DNA of 64,000 bases, from contig NZ_JAERQD010000003.1 of assembly GCF_016735695.1 (NCBI RefSeq), positions 1-64,000 of the forward strand, in the 5' to 3' direction. Source of the stretch: Microvirga zambiensis WSM3693. GTDB taxonomy: Bacteria; Pseudomonadota; Alphaproteobacteria; Rhizobiales; Beijerinckiaceae. Shown here in pieces: positions 37,881-47,104 of the stretch. Below the pieces are notes generated by a model that had not been told where the DNA came from, searched no databases, and was given only the letters and a program-made list of their open reading frames with translations. How positions within the stretch are numbered: position 1 is the stretch's first letter; every line of letters begins with the position of its first letter. Both the position numbers and the translations under genes were made by a program.

Positions 37881-39653
37881 ATGAGCGAGACGATGACCGG
37901 AGCCGAAATGGTGATCCGAGCCCTGCAGGACCAGGGAGTCGAGCATATTTTCGGATATCCGGGCGGCGCGGTCCTTCCGATCTACGACGCGCTCTTCCAC
38001 CAGGAGAAGGTGCGCCACGTACTCGTCCGGCACGAGCAGGGCGCGGTGCATGCGGCCGAGGGATATGCCCGCTCCTCCGGCAAGCCTGGCGTGGTGCTGG
38101 TGACCTCGGGACCGGGCGCGACCAACGCGGTCACTGGGCTTGCCGACGCCATGATGGATTCGATCCCGCTCGTGTGCATCACCGGCCAGGTGCCGACCCA
38201 TCTCATCGGTTCCGACGCCTTCCAGGAATGCGACACGGTCGGCATCACGCGCCATTGCACGAAGCACAATTATCTCGTCAAATCGATCGAGGACCTGCCG
38301 CGCGTCCTGCACGAGGCCTTCTACGTCGCGCAGAACGGACGCCCGGGTCCGGTGGTGGTCGACCTGCCGAAGGACATCCAGTTCAAGACCGGCTCCTATG
38401 CGCGGCCCTTGAGCAACCAGCACAAGACCTATCGCCCGACCGTCAAGGGCGACATGGATCATATCCGCGCCGCCATCGAGCTCATGGCCAATGCCAAGCG
38501 CCCCGTGTTCTATACCGGCGGCGGCGTGGTCAATTCGGGCCCGCATGCCGCGACGCTGCTGCGCGAGCTCGTGCGGCTCACAGGCTTTCCCATCACCTCG
38601 ACCCTGATGGGGCTCGGTGCCTATCCGGCTTCCGACAAGCAATGGCTCGGCATGCTCGGCATGCACGGCACCTACGAGGCCAATCTCGCGATGCATGAAT
38701 GCGACGTGATGATCAATCTCGGCGCGCGCTTCGACGATCGCATCACGGGACGTCTCGATGCCTTCTCGCCCTTCTCGAAGCGCATTCATGTGGACATCGA
38801 CCCGTCATCGATCAACAAGACGGTGAAGGTCGACATTCCGATCGTCGGCGATTGCGCGCATGTGCTCGAAGACATGCTGCGCCTGTGGCGCCAGAACGCC
38901 CAGACCCCCGACAAGTTGGCGCTCAAGGATTGGTGGGGCAAGATCGAAGGCTGGCGCGCTCGCAACTGCCTCGCCTACAGAAAATCCGACGAGACCATCA
39001 AGCCGCAATACGCGCTGCAGCGGCTCTACGAGCTCACCAAGGACCGCGACGTCTACATCACTACGGAGGTGGGCCAGCACCAGATGTGGGCGGCGCAGTA
39101 TTTCAAGTTCGAGGAGCCGAACCGCTGGATGACCTCCGGCGGCCACGGCACCATGGGCTACGGCCTGCCCGCCGCCGTCGGCGTGCAGCTCGCGCATCCC
39201 GACGCGCTGGTGATCGACATCGCCGGCGAAGCCTCGATTCAGATGATGCTGCAGGAAATGTCGACGGCGCTGCAGTACAACCTGCCGCTCAAGGTCTTCA
39301 TCCTCAACAACGAATATATGGGCATGGTGCGCCAGTGGCAGGAGCTGCTTCACGGCGGGCGCTATTCGCACAGCTATTCGGAATCGCTGCCCGACTTCAC
39401 GAAGCTCGCAGAAGCCTATGGCGGCGTCGGCATTCGCTGCGACAAGCCGGGCGAGCTCGATGCGAAGATCATGGAGATGATCAGCGTGAACCGCCCGGTC
39501 ATCTTCGACTGCATCGTCGACAAGACCGAGAACTGCTTCCCGATGATCCCCTCGGGAAAAGCGCATAACGAGATGCTTCTCAACGATTATCTCGGCGAGA
39601 CCGGAGCCGATATCGGCTCGGTGATCGACGAGAAGGGCAAGATGCTGGTTTAA
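37881..39653 (+). CDS. ilvB: Acetolactate synthase large subunit
   Basis: A thiamine diphosphate enzyme making acetolactate or acetohydroxybutyrate, the first shared step of valine, leucine and isoleucine synthesis. It has 590 residues. The catalytic Glu lies in VRHEQGAVHAAEGYA (about residue 54), then GPGATNAVTG, the FAD-binding middle domain (MGLGAYPASDKQWLGMLGMHG), and the C-terminal ThDP domain with NNEYMGMVRQWQ. In the metal-binding motif the usual GD is GE (IAGEASIQM). GGAGCGAG precedes the ATG. It is the first gene after the attenuator. Confidence 0.96.
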   Translation: MSETMTGAEMVIRALQDQGVEHIFGYPGGAVLPIYDALFHQEKVRHVLVRHEQGAVHAAEGYARSSGKPGVVLVTSGPGATNAVTGLADAMMDSIPLVCITGQVPTHLIGSDAFQECDTVGITRHCTKHNYLVKSIEDLPRVLHEAFYVAQNGRPGPVVVDLPKDIQFKTGSYARPLSNQHKTYRPTVKGDMDHIRAAIELMANAKRPVFYTGGGVVNSGPHAATLLRELVRLTGFPITSTLMGLGAYPASDKQWLGMLGMHGTYEANLAMHECDVMINLGARFDDRITGRLDAFSPFSKRIHVDIDPSSINKTVKVDIPIVGDCAHVLEDMLRLWRQNAQTPDKLALKDWWGKIEGWRARNCLAYRKSDETIKPQYALQRLYELTKDRDVYITTEVGQHQMWAAQYFKFEEPNRWMTSGGHGTMGYGLPAAVGVQLAHPDALVIDIAGEASIQMMLQEMSTALQYNLPLKVFILNNEYMGMVRQWQELLHGGRYSHSYSESLPDFTKLAEAYGGVGIRCDKPGELDAKIMEMISVNRPVIFDCIVDKTENCFPMIPSGKAHNEMLLNDYLGETGADIGSVIDEKGKMLV

Positions 39654-39670
39654 CGCGGAAGGCGAAAAGA

Positions 39671-40348
39671 ATGCCAACCCTCGTCATCGCCAACAAGTGC
39701 TATTCGTCCTGGTCGCTGCGGCCCTGGCTGCTGCTGAAGCAGCTCGGGGTCGCCTTCGACGAGATCACCATTCCCCTCGATCTGCCTGACACCAAGGCGA
39801 AGGTGCTCAAGCATTCGCCGGCGGGCAAGGTGCCGATCCTGATCGACGGCGATGTGACCGTGTGGGAGAGCATCAGCATCATGGAATATGTGGGCGACGT
39901 CTATGCTCCGGTATGGCCGTCGGATCGTGGCGCCCGTGCCATGGCACGCTCGGTTGCGGCGGAAATGCATGCCGGCTTTCCGGCCTTGCGCTCCGCATGC
40001 CCGATGAACCTCGGCAAGAAATTTTCACAGAGAGATCGCGGCGAGGCGGTGGCTCGCGATGTCGCCCGCTTCAGTGAGATCGTGCGCCAGGCGCGCGAAC
40101 GTTTCGGTGCCGGCGGAGAGTTTCTCTTCGGCACGTTCTCTGCCGCGGATGCCATGTATGCGCCGCTCGTGACGCGCCTCGATACCTATTCGATCACGGT
40201 CGATGCCACGACCCGTGCCTACATGGATGCAATCCTCGCGCTGCCGGCCTTCCAGGAATGGCGTTCGGCCGCATTGACGGAAGAATGGATCGTCGATGCC
40301 GACGAGGTGGACGAGGAAGCCATTGCGAACTACCGCAAGGCGGCTTGA
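39671..40348 (+). CDS. Glutathione S-transferase family protein
   Basis: A 225-residue GST. The N-terminal thioredoxin-like domain starts LVIANKCYSSWSLRPWLLLKQ, with the SS/W pattern of zeta/omega-like bacterial GSTs and the cis-proline region GKVPILIDGDVTVWESISIMEYV (given by position 53-75; ES is the glutathione contact). The helical C-terminal domain contains FLFGTFSAADAMYAPL. It conjugates or reduces with glutathione; the substrate is unknown. It lies between ilvB and ilvN, 17 bases after ilvB and 31 before ilvN, so it is very likely cotranscribed under branched-chain control. Confidence 0.9.
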   Translation: MPTLVIANKCYSSWSLRPWLLLKQLGVAFDEITIPLDLPDTKAKVLKHSPAGKVPILIDGDVTVWESISIMEYVGDVYAPVWPSDRGARAMARSVAAEMHAGFPALRSACPMNLGKKFSQRDRGEAVARDVARFSEIVRQARERFGAGGEFLFGTFSAADAMYAPLVTRLDTYSITVDATTRAYMDAILALPAFQEWRSAALTEEWIVDADEVDEEAIANYRKAA

Positions 40349-40379
40349 GAATTTTGAGGAAGAATTCGGGAACGAGACC

Positions 40380-40925
40380 ATGCTTCAGATGAAAACCCAT
40401 TATCCCGACGCGACCCGCGTCGAGCCGGTCAACCGGCATACGCTCGCCGTCATCGTCGACAACGAGCCCGGCGTGCTCGCGCGCATCGCAGGCCTGTTCT
40501 CCGGTCGCGGCTACAACATCGAAAGCCTGACCGTCACGGAGACGGAGCACGAGGCGCATATCTCGCGCATCACCATCGTCACCACGGGCACGAACAGCAT
40601 CATCCAGCAGATCAAGAGCCAGCTCGAGCGCCTCGTGCCCGTGCATCGCGTGATCGATCTGACGCTGACCGGCGAAGCGGTGGAGCGCGAACTCTGCCTC
40701 GTGAAGGTGGTCGGCAAGGGCGACTACCGCGTCGAGGCAATGCGCCTCGCGTCGGCCTTCGGTGCCCGCACGATGGACGCGACGCTCACATCCTTCGTCT
40801 ACGAGCTCACCGGCACGACGGAAGAGGTCGAGCGCTTCATCAAGCTGATGACGGCAGTCGGGCTGGTGGAGGTCTCCCGCACCGGCGTCGCCGCGATGGC
40901 GCGCGGCGCGGAAGGAATTGTGTAG
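40380..40925 (+). CDS. ilvN: Acetolactate synthase small (regulatory) subunit
   Basis: A 181-residue regulatory partner of IlvB conferring valine feedback. The N-terminal ACT domain is clear: HTLAVIVDNEPGVLARIAGLFSGR in outline, with NRHTLAV, GVLARIAGLF and GYNIESLTV (about 20-55) and then HISRITIVT. The C-terminal half (VVGKGDYRVEAMRLASAFGA) is the IlvH-type domain. It is separated from ilvB by a GST gene. ATG 40380 and 40389 are both possible. Confidence 0.95.
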   Translation: MLQMKTHYPDATRVEPVNRHTLAVIVDNEPGVLARIAGLFSGRGYNIESLTVTETEHEAHISRITIVTTGTNSIIQQIKSQLERLVPVHRVIDLTLTGEAVERELCLVKVVGKGDYRVEAMRLASAFGARTMDATLTSFVYELTGTTEEVERFIKLMTAVGLVEVSRTGVAAMARGAEGIV

Positions 40926-40928
40926 TGT

Positions 40929-41474
40929 CTAGCCCCTGAACTCGCTCTCGCGCAGGAACGCTTCCTCCTCCGGCGTGGTCTCGCGGCCAAGGATGGCGTT
41001 GCGGTGGGGGAAGCGGCCGAAGCGGGCGACGATGTCGCGATGGTGGCGCGCCCACTTCGAAGAATCCTCGCCGAGGGCTTCGTTCAAGGTCACCGAGCGC
41101 TCCTGATCCGCCAAGGATTCGGAGTGCATGAAGGGCAGGTAGAAGAACCGGCGGAAGTCGGGTTCCACCTTTTTGTCGAAGCCGCGTTCGATGGCGCGGT
41201 CGGCGGCCATCAGGGCGACCGGATCGGTCTTGTAGGTTTCGCGCTTGCCCCGGAACATGTTCCGGGGGAACTGATCGAGGAGGAGGATGACGGCGAGCAC
41301 GCCTTCCGGGGTGAGCTCCCACTCGTTGAGATCGCCCCGCGCGGCGGCCTCGTAGGTGGGCAGGAAACGGTCGCGGCAGATCTGGTCGAAGGCTTCGTCC
41401 TTCGAGAACCACTTCTCGGGCCCGGCCTCGCGCCAGAAAGAGACGACTTCGTCGGGAGTGGTAAGGCGCTGCAT
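40929..41474 (-). CDS. DUF924 family protein
   Basis: A 181-residue all-helical protein. The family markers are VVSFWREAGPEKWFSKDEAFD at the N-terminus in parts (FWREAG, KWFSKDEAFD), LILLLDQFPRNMFRG-like VILLLDQFPRNMFRGKR near 62-78, and FFYLPFMHSESLADQE near 110, then FGRFPHRNAILGRETTPEE at the end. DUF924 proteins are widespread, with a TPR-like fold and unknown function. It converges with ilvN, three bases from its stop, and has no operon partner. Confidence 0.88.
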   Translation of the reverse strand: MQRLTTPDEVVSFWREAGPEKWFSKDEAFDQICRDRFLPTYEAAARGDLNEWELTPEGVLAVILLLDQFPRNMFRGKRETYKTDPVALMAADRAIERGFDKKVEPDFRRFFYLPFMHSESLADQERSVTLNEALGEDSSKWARHHRDIVARFGRFPHRNAILGRETTPEEEAFLRESEFRG

Positions 41475-41513
41475 GCGGCGTCATCCTTCGCGGTGTAAGA
41501 TTCGAGACGTCAA

Positions 41514-41556
41514 TCTAGAGCATTGGAGAGAGGTTTGAACTCTCCGGCTTGAGATC
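41514..41556. repeat. Dispersed intergenic repeat, partial copy
   Basis: TCTAGAGCATTGGAGAG and GAACTCTCCGG form an imperfect hairpin (GGAGAG/CTCTCC) with the AGAGCAT end typical of the family. It lies just upstream of the DUF924 start. Confidence 0.55.
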
Positions 41557-41628
41557 GTTTGTCGGCGGAATGAGCCGACCCTTGCGCCCAGCGCAGTCAG
41601 GGGTCGCAGTTTTGCTACAAACAACAGC

Positions 41629-42773
<1,145 letters not shown>

Positions 42774-42782
42774 TGTGCTTCA

Positions 42783-42801
42783 GGCACGGCCCGCCCGTGC
42801 C
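42783..42801 (+). terminator. Hairpin directly after ilvC
   Basis: GGCACGG (42783-42789) and CCGTGCC (42795-42801) pair around a five-base loop ten bases after the ilvC stop. There is no T run, so it may protect the 3' end rather than terminate. Confidence 0.5.
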
Positions 42802-42831
42802 GCTTCGACATGAGCCGCTAAAGCATCGGAC

Positions 42832-42870
42832 CCAAAAGTGGACTTGCATTTTTGGGATGATTCCGATGCT
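42832..42870. repeat. Dispersed intergenic repeat after ilvC
   Basis: AGCATCGGA and TCCGATGCT (42862-42870) are inverted ends around CCCAAAAGTGG and TTTTTGGGATG, which also pair. It is the same unit as at 30037-30086, in the same orientation. Confidence 0.7.
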
Positions 42871-42919
42871 GGTGCTCTAAGACGAATGTAAGTTTGTCAC
42901 GGCGGCATAATCCGGCTAG

Positions 42920-42949
42920 AGCATCGGAGGAACTCTCCGATGCTTTTTT
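42920..42949 (+). terminator. Strong intrinsic terminator built from the dispersed repeat
   Basis: AGCATCGGAG (42920-42929) and CTCCGATGCT (42935-42944) form a perfect ten-pair stem with a GAACT loop, followed by TTTTT. It shares the AGAGCATCGGA sequence with the repeat family. It would end ilvC transcription, yet it sits only seven bases before the next start codon. Confidence 0.88.
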
Positions 42950-42955
42950 GCTGCG

Positions 42956-44704
42956 ATGATCGCTAAGAGCCTGATCGACGAACCGCCGGATTTCACCGCT
43001 CCGATCTGGGCCGGACTGGACCCCGCCGCGCGCCTGGAACTCCAGTCCCAGCTCCAGCGCATCCAGCTGCCGGGCGGCGCGGTCCTGTTCCAGGAGGGCG
43101 ACCCGGCGGATTCTCTCTACATGGTCATGTCGGGAGCGCTCGGGGTGGCGGTCCAGGGCGGCCATGGCGAACAAAGGCGCATTGCCCGCATCGAGCCGCC
43201 GGAGACGGTCGGCGAGATGGCTCTCATCTCCCATGCACCCCGCTCCGCGACCGTGACCGCGCTCAGAGATACCGTTCTGCTCAAGCTGGCGCGGGAGGAT
43301 TTCGAGCACCTGATCGAACGGTGGCCCTCGGTCACGCTCTATCTCTCGAGACTGCTGGCCGACAGGCTTCGGGAGGCGACCCATAGCGCGCCCACCACCT
43401 TCATGCCCACGGCCTTTGCCGTCGTTCCGGTGACGAAGGACGTGGATATCAAGGATTTCGCGCAGGCTCTTCTCCGGGAGATGCGACGCAGCCATGGAGC
43501 CGGGATCGATCTGCTCGATGCGATGCCGGCCCAGACAGATGAGAATTGGCTCTATCGCTTCGAGGCCGGCCGTGAGCGCGTGGTCTACGTCGCGTCCGAA
43601 CCGTCCGGTGACTGGACGGGGCGGTGCATCCGCCATGCGGACCACGTCATATTCGTGGCTCGTCCCGGCGAACCTCTCGCCTGCGATGCCGAGACGCTGG
43701 CGCCTTCCGCTGCATCCTGGCGCAGGCACGACCTTGTCCTGCTTCAGAAGGCGGATGCCGCCCGTCCCGCACCGGCGCACCCGTCCCTCGACCGGCTTCC
43801 CGTGGATCAGCGCCTCCAGGTCAGGGAAAAGAGCGTGCCGGACCTGCAGCGGCTCGTCCGCACCTCGAGCGGGCAGGCGATCGGCCTGGTCCTGGCCGGC
43901 GGCGGCGCCCGGGGCTTTGCCCATCTCGGTGCCATCCAGGCGCTGCGGGAATACGGCATCCCCATCGATCTGGTCGGCGGCACCAGCATCGGTGCCCTCA
44001 TGGCGGCGACCTGCGCCATCCAGATCGGCCTCGACGAAGCGAAGGCCATCATGCGGGAAGCCTTCGTGACGAGGCCGCCTCTGAACGATTACACGCTGCC
44101 GCTCGTTGCGCTGGTGCGGGGCCTCAAGGTGGATGCGCGCCTGATCGAGCATTTCGGCGAGCGGACCATCGAGGATCTCTGGCTGCCCTTCTTCTGCGTC
44201 TCTTCAAATCTGACGAAGGGAACGACTCATGTTCATCGGAAGGGGACATTGTGGCGCGCGCTTCGCGCGAGCCTTGCGATTCCGGGTCTTCTGCCGCCCG
44301 TGATCGATCCGGAAGGCGTGCTCGTCGACGGCGCCATGATGAACAACCTGCCGGCGGATGTCATGGCCGACCTCCAGAGAGGGCCGGTTCTCGGGATCGA
44401 CGTGGCGCGGGATGCGGCTTTCACGGGTCCTGACGAGGCCCGGAGGGCAACGCTGCTTCGCCGCCTTCTCGGCGTGCCGGCCGATGCGCCGGATATCGTC
44501 AGCCTGCTCTACCGCTCGGCGACCATCTCGAGTGAAGCTCAGACGCTGAAGGCACGGGCTCACGCGGCGCATATCATCCATCCGCCCCTTGCCGATGTGC
44601 CGCTGCGCGGCTGGGACCAGTTCGAGACGATCGTGGAGATCGGCTACCGTCACACGCGCGAGCGTATCGAGGCGGGGGCGCTCGAAGGGTTCAATATCGG
44701 CTGA
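42956..44704 (+). CDS. Cyclic-nucleotide-binding patatin-like phospholipase (NTE/RssA type)
   Basis: A 582-residue fusion. The N-terminal cNMP-binding domain (about 20-135; VLFQEGDPADSLYMVMSGAL, then GEMALISHAPRSATVTA, the phosphate-binding cassette) is followed by a linker domain. The patatin lipase domain (about 300-500) has the oxyanion glycine motif GGGARGFAHLGA, the nucleophile Ser in GTSIGAL and the Asp of the dyad in VDGAMMNN. Such enzymes resemble eukaryotic neuropathy target esterase and hydrolyse lysophospholipids. The ATG has no ribosome site and begins just after a terminator hairpin. Confidence 0.92.
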   Translation: MIAKSLIDEPPDFTAPIWAGLDPAARLELQSQLQRIQLPGGAVLFQEGDPADSLYMVMSGALGVAVQGGHGEQRRIARIEPPETVGEMALISHAPRSATVTALRDTVLLKLAREDFEHLIERWPSVTLYLSRLLADRLREATHSAPTTFMPTAFAVVPVTKDVDIKDFAQALLREMRRSHGAGIDLLDAMPAQTDENWLYRFEAGRERVVYVASEPSGDWTGRCIRHADHVIFVARPGEPLACDAETLAPSAASWRRHDLVLLQKADAARPAPAHPSLDRLPVDQRLQVREKSVPDLQRLVRTSSGQAIGLVLAGGGARGFAHLGAIQALREYGIPIDLVGGTSIGALMAATCAIQIGLDEAKAIMREAFVTRPPLNDYTLPLVALVRGLKVDARLIEHFGERTIEDLWLPFFCVSSNLTKGTTHVHRKGTLWRALRASLAIPGLLPPVIDPEGVLVDGAMMNNLPADVMADLQRGPVLGIDVARDAAFTGPDEARRATLLRRLLGVPADAPDIVSLLYRSATISSEAQTLKARAHAAHIIHPPLADVPLRGWDQFETIVEIGYRHTRERIEAGALEGFNIG

Positions 44705-44713
44705 GATCGTCCG

Positions 44714-44815
44714 ATGCTTTAGAGCTTTTTCCACTGGCGCGGAATCAGCTCTCTTCTATGCTTCGACGCATTTTTTGACGGCGAACCGGATCCACTTTTC
44801 CGTCCGATGCTCTAG
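44714..44815. repeat. Dispersed intergenic repeat, full copy
   Basis: An imperfect hairpin GAGCTTTTTCCACTGGCG-CGGAATCAGCTC is followed by GCATTTTTTGACGGCGAACC (44768-44787) and ends GATGCTCTAG. It has the same arrangement as 7289-7380. The minus-strand gene beyond uses the CTAG end as its stop codon. Confidence 0.75.
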
Positions 44816-45159
44816 GTCCGATGCCACATCATCGCTGCCGCGGCGACAAGAACGCCCAGGACGATGCCGAGCGTTTCCGAGCGGTATTTCCAGAACCGGT
44901 ACGTGGCATAGGAGCAGAGGAGCGTCGCCAGGAGGCCCGCGAGATCCTGTGTCAGATGGTTCACCTTCGTGGGGCCCTGCAGATGCGCAGTGGCTCTCCA
45001 ACTCTCCGTCATCCAGAAGACCGAAAAGACGAACGAGACGAGAGCGCCGACCGACGGCCACCAGAATGCCGGGAGGCCGGTTTCCAGGGGATTCGCGGCT
45101 TCCGGGGAAGAGGCGACAGGGGTGAGCTCGTCGTAGGAGTCCGGAGAGGGAGAGGTCAC
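44812..45159 (-). CDS. Small membrane protein, two helices
   Basis: A 115-residue protein. An acidic/Pro-rich N-terminus (about 1-35) is followed by one hydrophobic helix (WPSVGALVSFVFSVFW, about 34-50) and a second pair at the end (LAGLLATLLCSYATY and LGIVLGVLVAAAAMMW). The family is not recognised. The start is GTG with no clear ribosome site, which lowers confidence. The stop codon lies in a dispersed repeat. It is convergent with the patatin gene. Confidence 0.5.
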   Translation of the reverse strand: MTSPSPDSYDELTPVASSPEAANPLETGLPAFWWPSVGALVSFVFSVFWMTESWRATAHLQGPTKVNHLTQDLAGLLATLLCSYATYRFWKYRSETLGIVLGVLVAAAAMMWHRT

Positions 45160-45238
45160 AACAAGTTATCCGCAATATTATAATAAAATATAACATTGCG
45201 GAAGGCCCTTGCCACCTCTGGAAATGGAGGGGGACGGC

Positions 45239-45258
45239 GGCTCGCGGGGCAGCGAGCC
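45239..45258. terminator. Hairpin downstream of the 51-residue gene
   Basis: GGCTCGC (45239-45245) and GCGAGCC (45252-45258) pair perfectly around a six-base loop, nine bases beyond the stop of the minus-strand small gene. There is no T run on either strand. Confidence 0.45.
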
Positions 45259-45266
45259 GCTAAGTT

Positions 45267-45422
45267 TTACTGTTGATTGTCCTTGGTGTTCTGAGCCTTG
45301 TTGTTGCTCTGCTTGCCGGGGTCGATGCGGTTTTTCACCGTGCCGCCGGAGCCACGGACATGATCGCCGGGATGCTTTTTGCTCTCGCCGGAATTGTCGC
45401 CGCTCATCTTGCCTTTACCCAT
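45267..45422 (-). CDS. Small hydrophilic Gly/Lys/Asn-rich protein, 51 residues
   Basis: The ATG at 45422 has a perfect AAAGGAGG six bases upstream (45429-45436), the best ribosome site in the window. The 51-residue product begins MGKGKMSGDNSGESKKHPGD and continues with HVRGSGGTVKNRIDPGK and an Asn/Gln-rich end. It has no hydrophobic or cysteine residues and is predicted to be disordered, like small stress-induced (KGG- or CsbD-like) proteins, though I do not recognise the family. A hairpin follows the stop. It is too short for ordinary gene callers. Confidence 0.65.
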   Translation of the reverse strand: MGKGKMSGDNSGESKKHPGDHVRGSGGTVKNRIDPGKQSNNKAQNTKDNQQ

Positions 45423-45487
45423 GGGTAACCTCCTTTATGGATCGAGGTTAATGAGCCCCGGGAGTCCGGGTTCCTGCGGCGAAGCGC

Positions 45488-46009
45488 CTACCAGGGCAGG
45501 TGGGGGACGAGGCTTGCTCCCGGCCCTAGGACGAGAAACGCCCAGGCCGAGGCTGATGCCATATTGGCCGCCTGAAACAGCACCGGCGGCATCAGGAAAA
45601 TGCCGGCAATGAGGGCGATGACGGCGCGGATCGGGCCGACGAAGCGCCCGAAGAACACCGCCCAGGGGCCGAAGCGCTGAAAAAAGCTCTCACCCCGGGC
45701 GACGAGCCTTGGGCTGCGCGACAAGGGCCAGGTTTCATAGGCGGCCTCCTTGTAACGTCGGCCGATGGCGTAGGAGACCCAGTTTCCGAGAAAGGCGCCG
45801 ACGGCTGCTCCCGCCCAGATCTGCCAGAAGGGAACTTCCGCCGCAGCCAGCACGAAACCGACGGTGATCAGGATTGCCGTGGTCGGCAGGAGCAGGGAGA
45901 TGAAGGCGAGCGACTCGGCAAAGGTCATGAGGCCGACCACCAAGGGAGCATAGGCCTGATGGGTCTGTACGAATTGCACGATGCTGGTCTTCAGAAACTC
46001 GATATCCAT
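45488..46009 (-). CDS. DedA-family membrane protein
   Basis: A 173-residue inner-membrane protein. It carries the DedA glycine/arginine core: LGNWVSYAIGRRYKEAA (about 76-92) and the GESFFQRFGPWAVFFGRFVGPIRAVIALIAG region, seen as FFQRFGPWAVFFGR and RAVIALIAGIFLMP (about 112-145). DedA proteins act in the flipping of undecaprenyl phosphate or phospholipids and help membrane-potential homeostasis. At 173 residues it is slightly shorter than the usual 200, with the C-terminal helix cut short. It is a single gene. Confidence 0.88.
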   Translation of the reverse strand: MDIEFLKTSIVQFVQTHQAYAPLVVGLMTFAESLAFISLLLPTTAILITVGFVLAAAEVPFWQIWAGAAVGAFLGNWVSYAIGRRYKEAAYETWPLSRSPRLVARGESFFQRFGPWAVFFGRFVGPIRAVIALIAGIFLMPPVLFQAANMASASAWAFLVLGPGASLVPHLPW

Positions 46010-46161
46010 CGGGCCGTGATTGTCCTGTTGCGGTTGCGTGCCAAGGCAATAAGGCCCTCTGCGTCAAGAACCAACTGCCTTTGTGATGGATCGGATCACA
46101 TCACGCGATTTGAAGCGGAGCGCTTGTTGCGCTAACCGGAAGATGAAGGGGGGCCTGAACC

Positions 46162-47010
46162 ATGAACGTTCTCTCGATCCAGTCCCATGTCGCCTACGGC
46201 CATGTGGGCAATGCCTCGGCCGTGTTTCCGATGCAGCGACTCGGTGTCGAGGTCTGGCCGATCCATACGGTGCAGTTCTCGAATCACACTGGCTACGGTT
46301 CCTGGAAGGGGCGCGTCTTCGACGGTCCGGCCATCGAGGATCTGGTCGAGGGCATTGCCGAGCGCGGCGTGCTCGAACGGTGCGACGGCGTCCTCTCCGG
46401 CTATATGGGCTCCGCCGATATCGGCAATGCGATCCTCTCGGCCGTGGCGCGGGTGCGCTCGCTCAATCCGGATGCGCTCTATTGCTGCGATCCGGTGATC
46501 GGCGACGTGGGGCGCGGAGTCTTCGTGCGTCCGGGCATTCCTGAATTCATGCGCGAGCAGGCCGTGCCTGCCGCCGACATCATCACGCCGAACCAGTTCG
46601 AACTCGACTACCTGTCGGGCCTGACCACCCAGAGTCTCGACGATGTGAAGCGAGCGATTGCGATCGTGCAGGGGCTGGGTCCGAAGGTGATGCTCGTCAC
46701 CTCCGTCGAGACGAAGGAAACGCCTGCCGACAGCGTCGATCTCGTCGCGGGCTCCGAAGGACGGATCTGGCGTGTGCGCACGCCGAAACTCTCCCTGTCC
46801 GTGAACGGCGCGGGCGATGCCATCGCGGCGCTGTTCTTCGTGCATTACGCCCGCACGCGCTCGGCGCCGACGGCCCTCGCCGAAGCGGCATCCTCCGTCT
46901 ACGGCCTTTTGAAGCGCACGGAGGAAGCAGGCTCCCGCGAGATCCTGACCATAGCAGCGCAGGAGGAGTTCGTGACGCCCTCTCATCGCTTCGACGCCGT
47001 AGAGGTTTAA
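46162..47010 (+). CDS. pdxY: Pyridoxal kinase PdxY
   Basis: Phosphorylates pyridoxal (and related vitamers) in the vitamin B6 salvage pathway. It has 282 residues, normal for PdxY. The N-terminus [20 protein letters not shown] is characteristic, followed by [38 protein letters not shown] (about 148-160) and the anion-hole motif [13 protein letters not shown] near 215. The ribosome site GGGGGG lies 12-17 bases upstream. An ABC transporter operon begins 95 bases downstream in the same direction, perhaps supplying a B6 vitamer or another pyrimidine/pyridine compound. Confidence 0.95.
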   Translation: MNVLSIQSHVAYGHVGNASAVFPMQRLGVEVWPIHTVQFSNHTGYGSWKGRVFDGPAIEDLVEGIAERGVLERCDGVLSGYMGSADIGNAILSAVARVRSLNPDALYCCDPVIGDVGRGVFVRPGIPEFMREQAVPAADIITPNQFELDYLSGLTTQSLDDVKRAIAIVQGLGPKVMLVTSVETKETPADSVDLVAGSEGRIWRVRTPKLSLSVNGAGDAIAALFFVHYARTRSAPTALAEAASSVYGLLKRTEEAGSREILTIAAQEEFVTPSHRFDAVEV

Positions 47011-47104
47011 GACGATCCTGGCCGGCGGATAGGCCGAAGGGAGAAGGCGGCCTCGCTTGCGGTCGATCTTCGGGCGGTTAGAATGCCGGCCTGAAAGAGG
47101 GACC

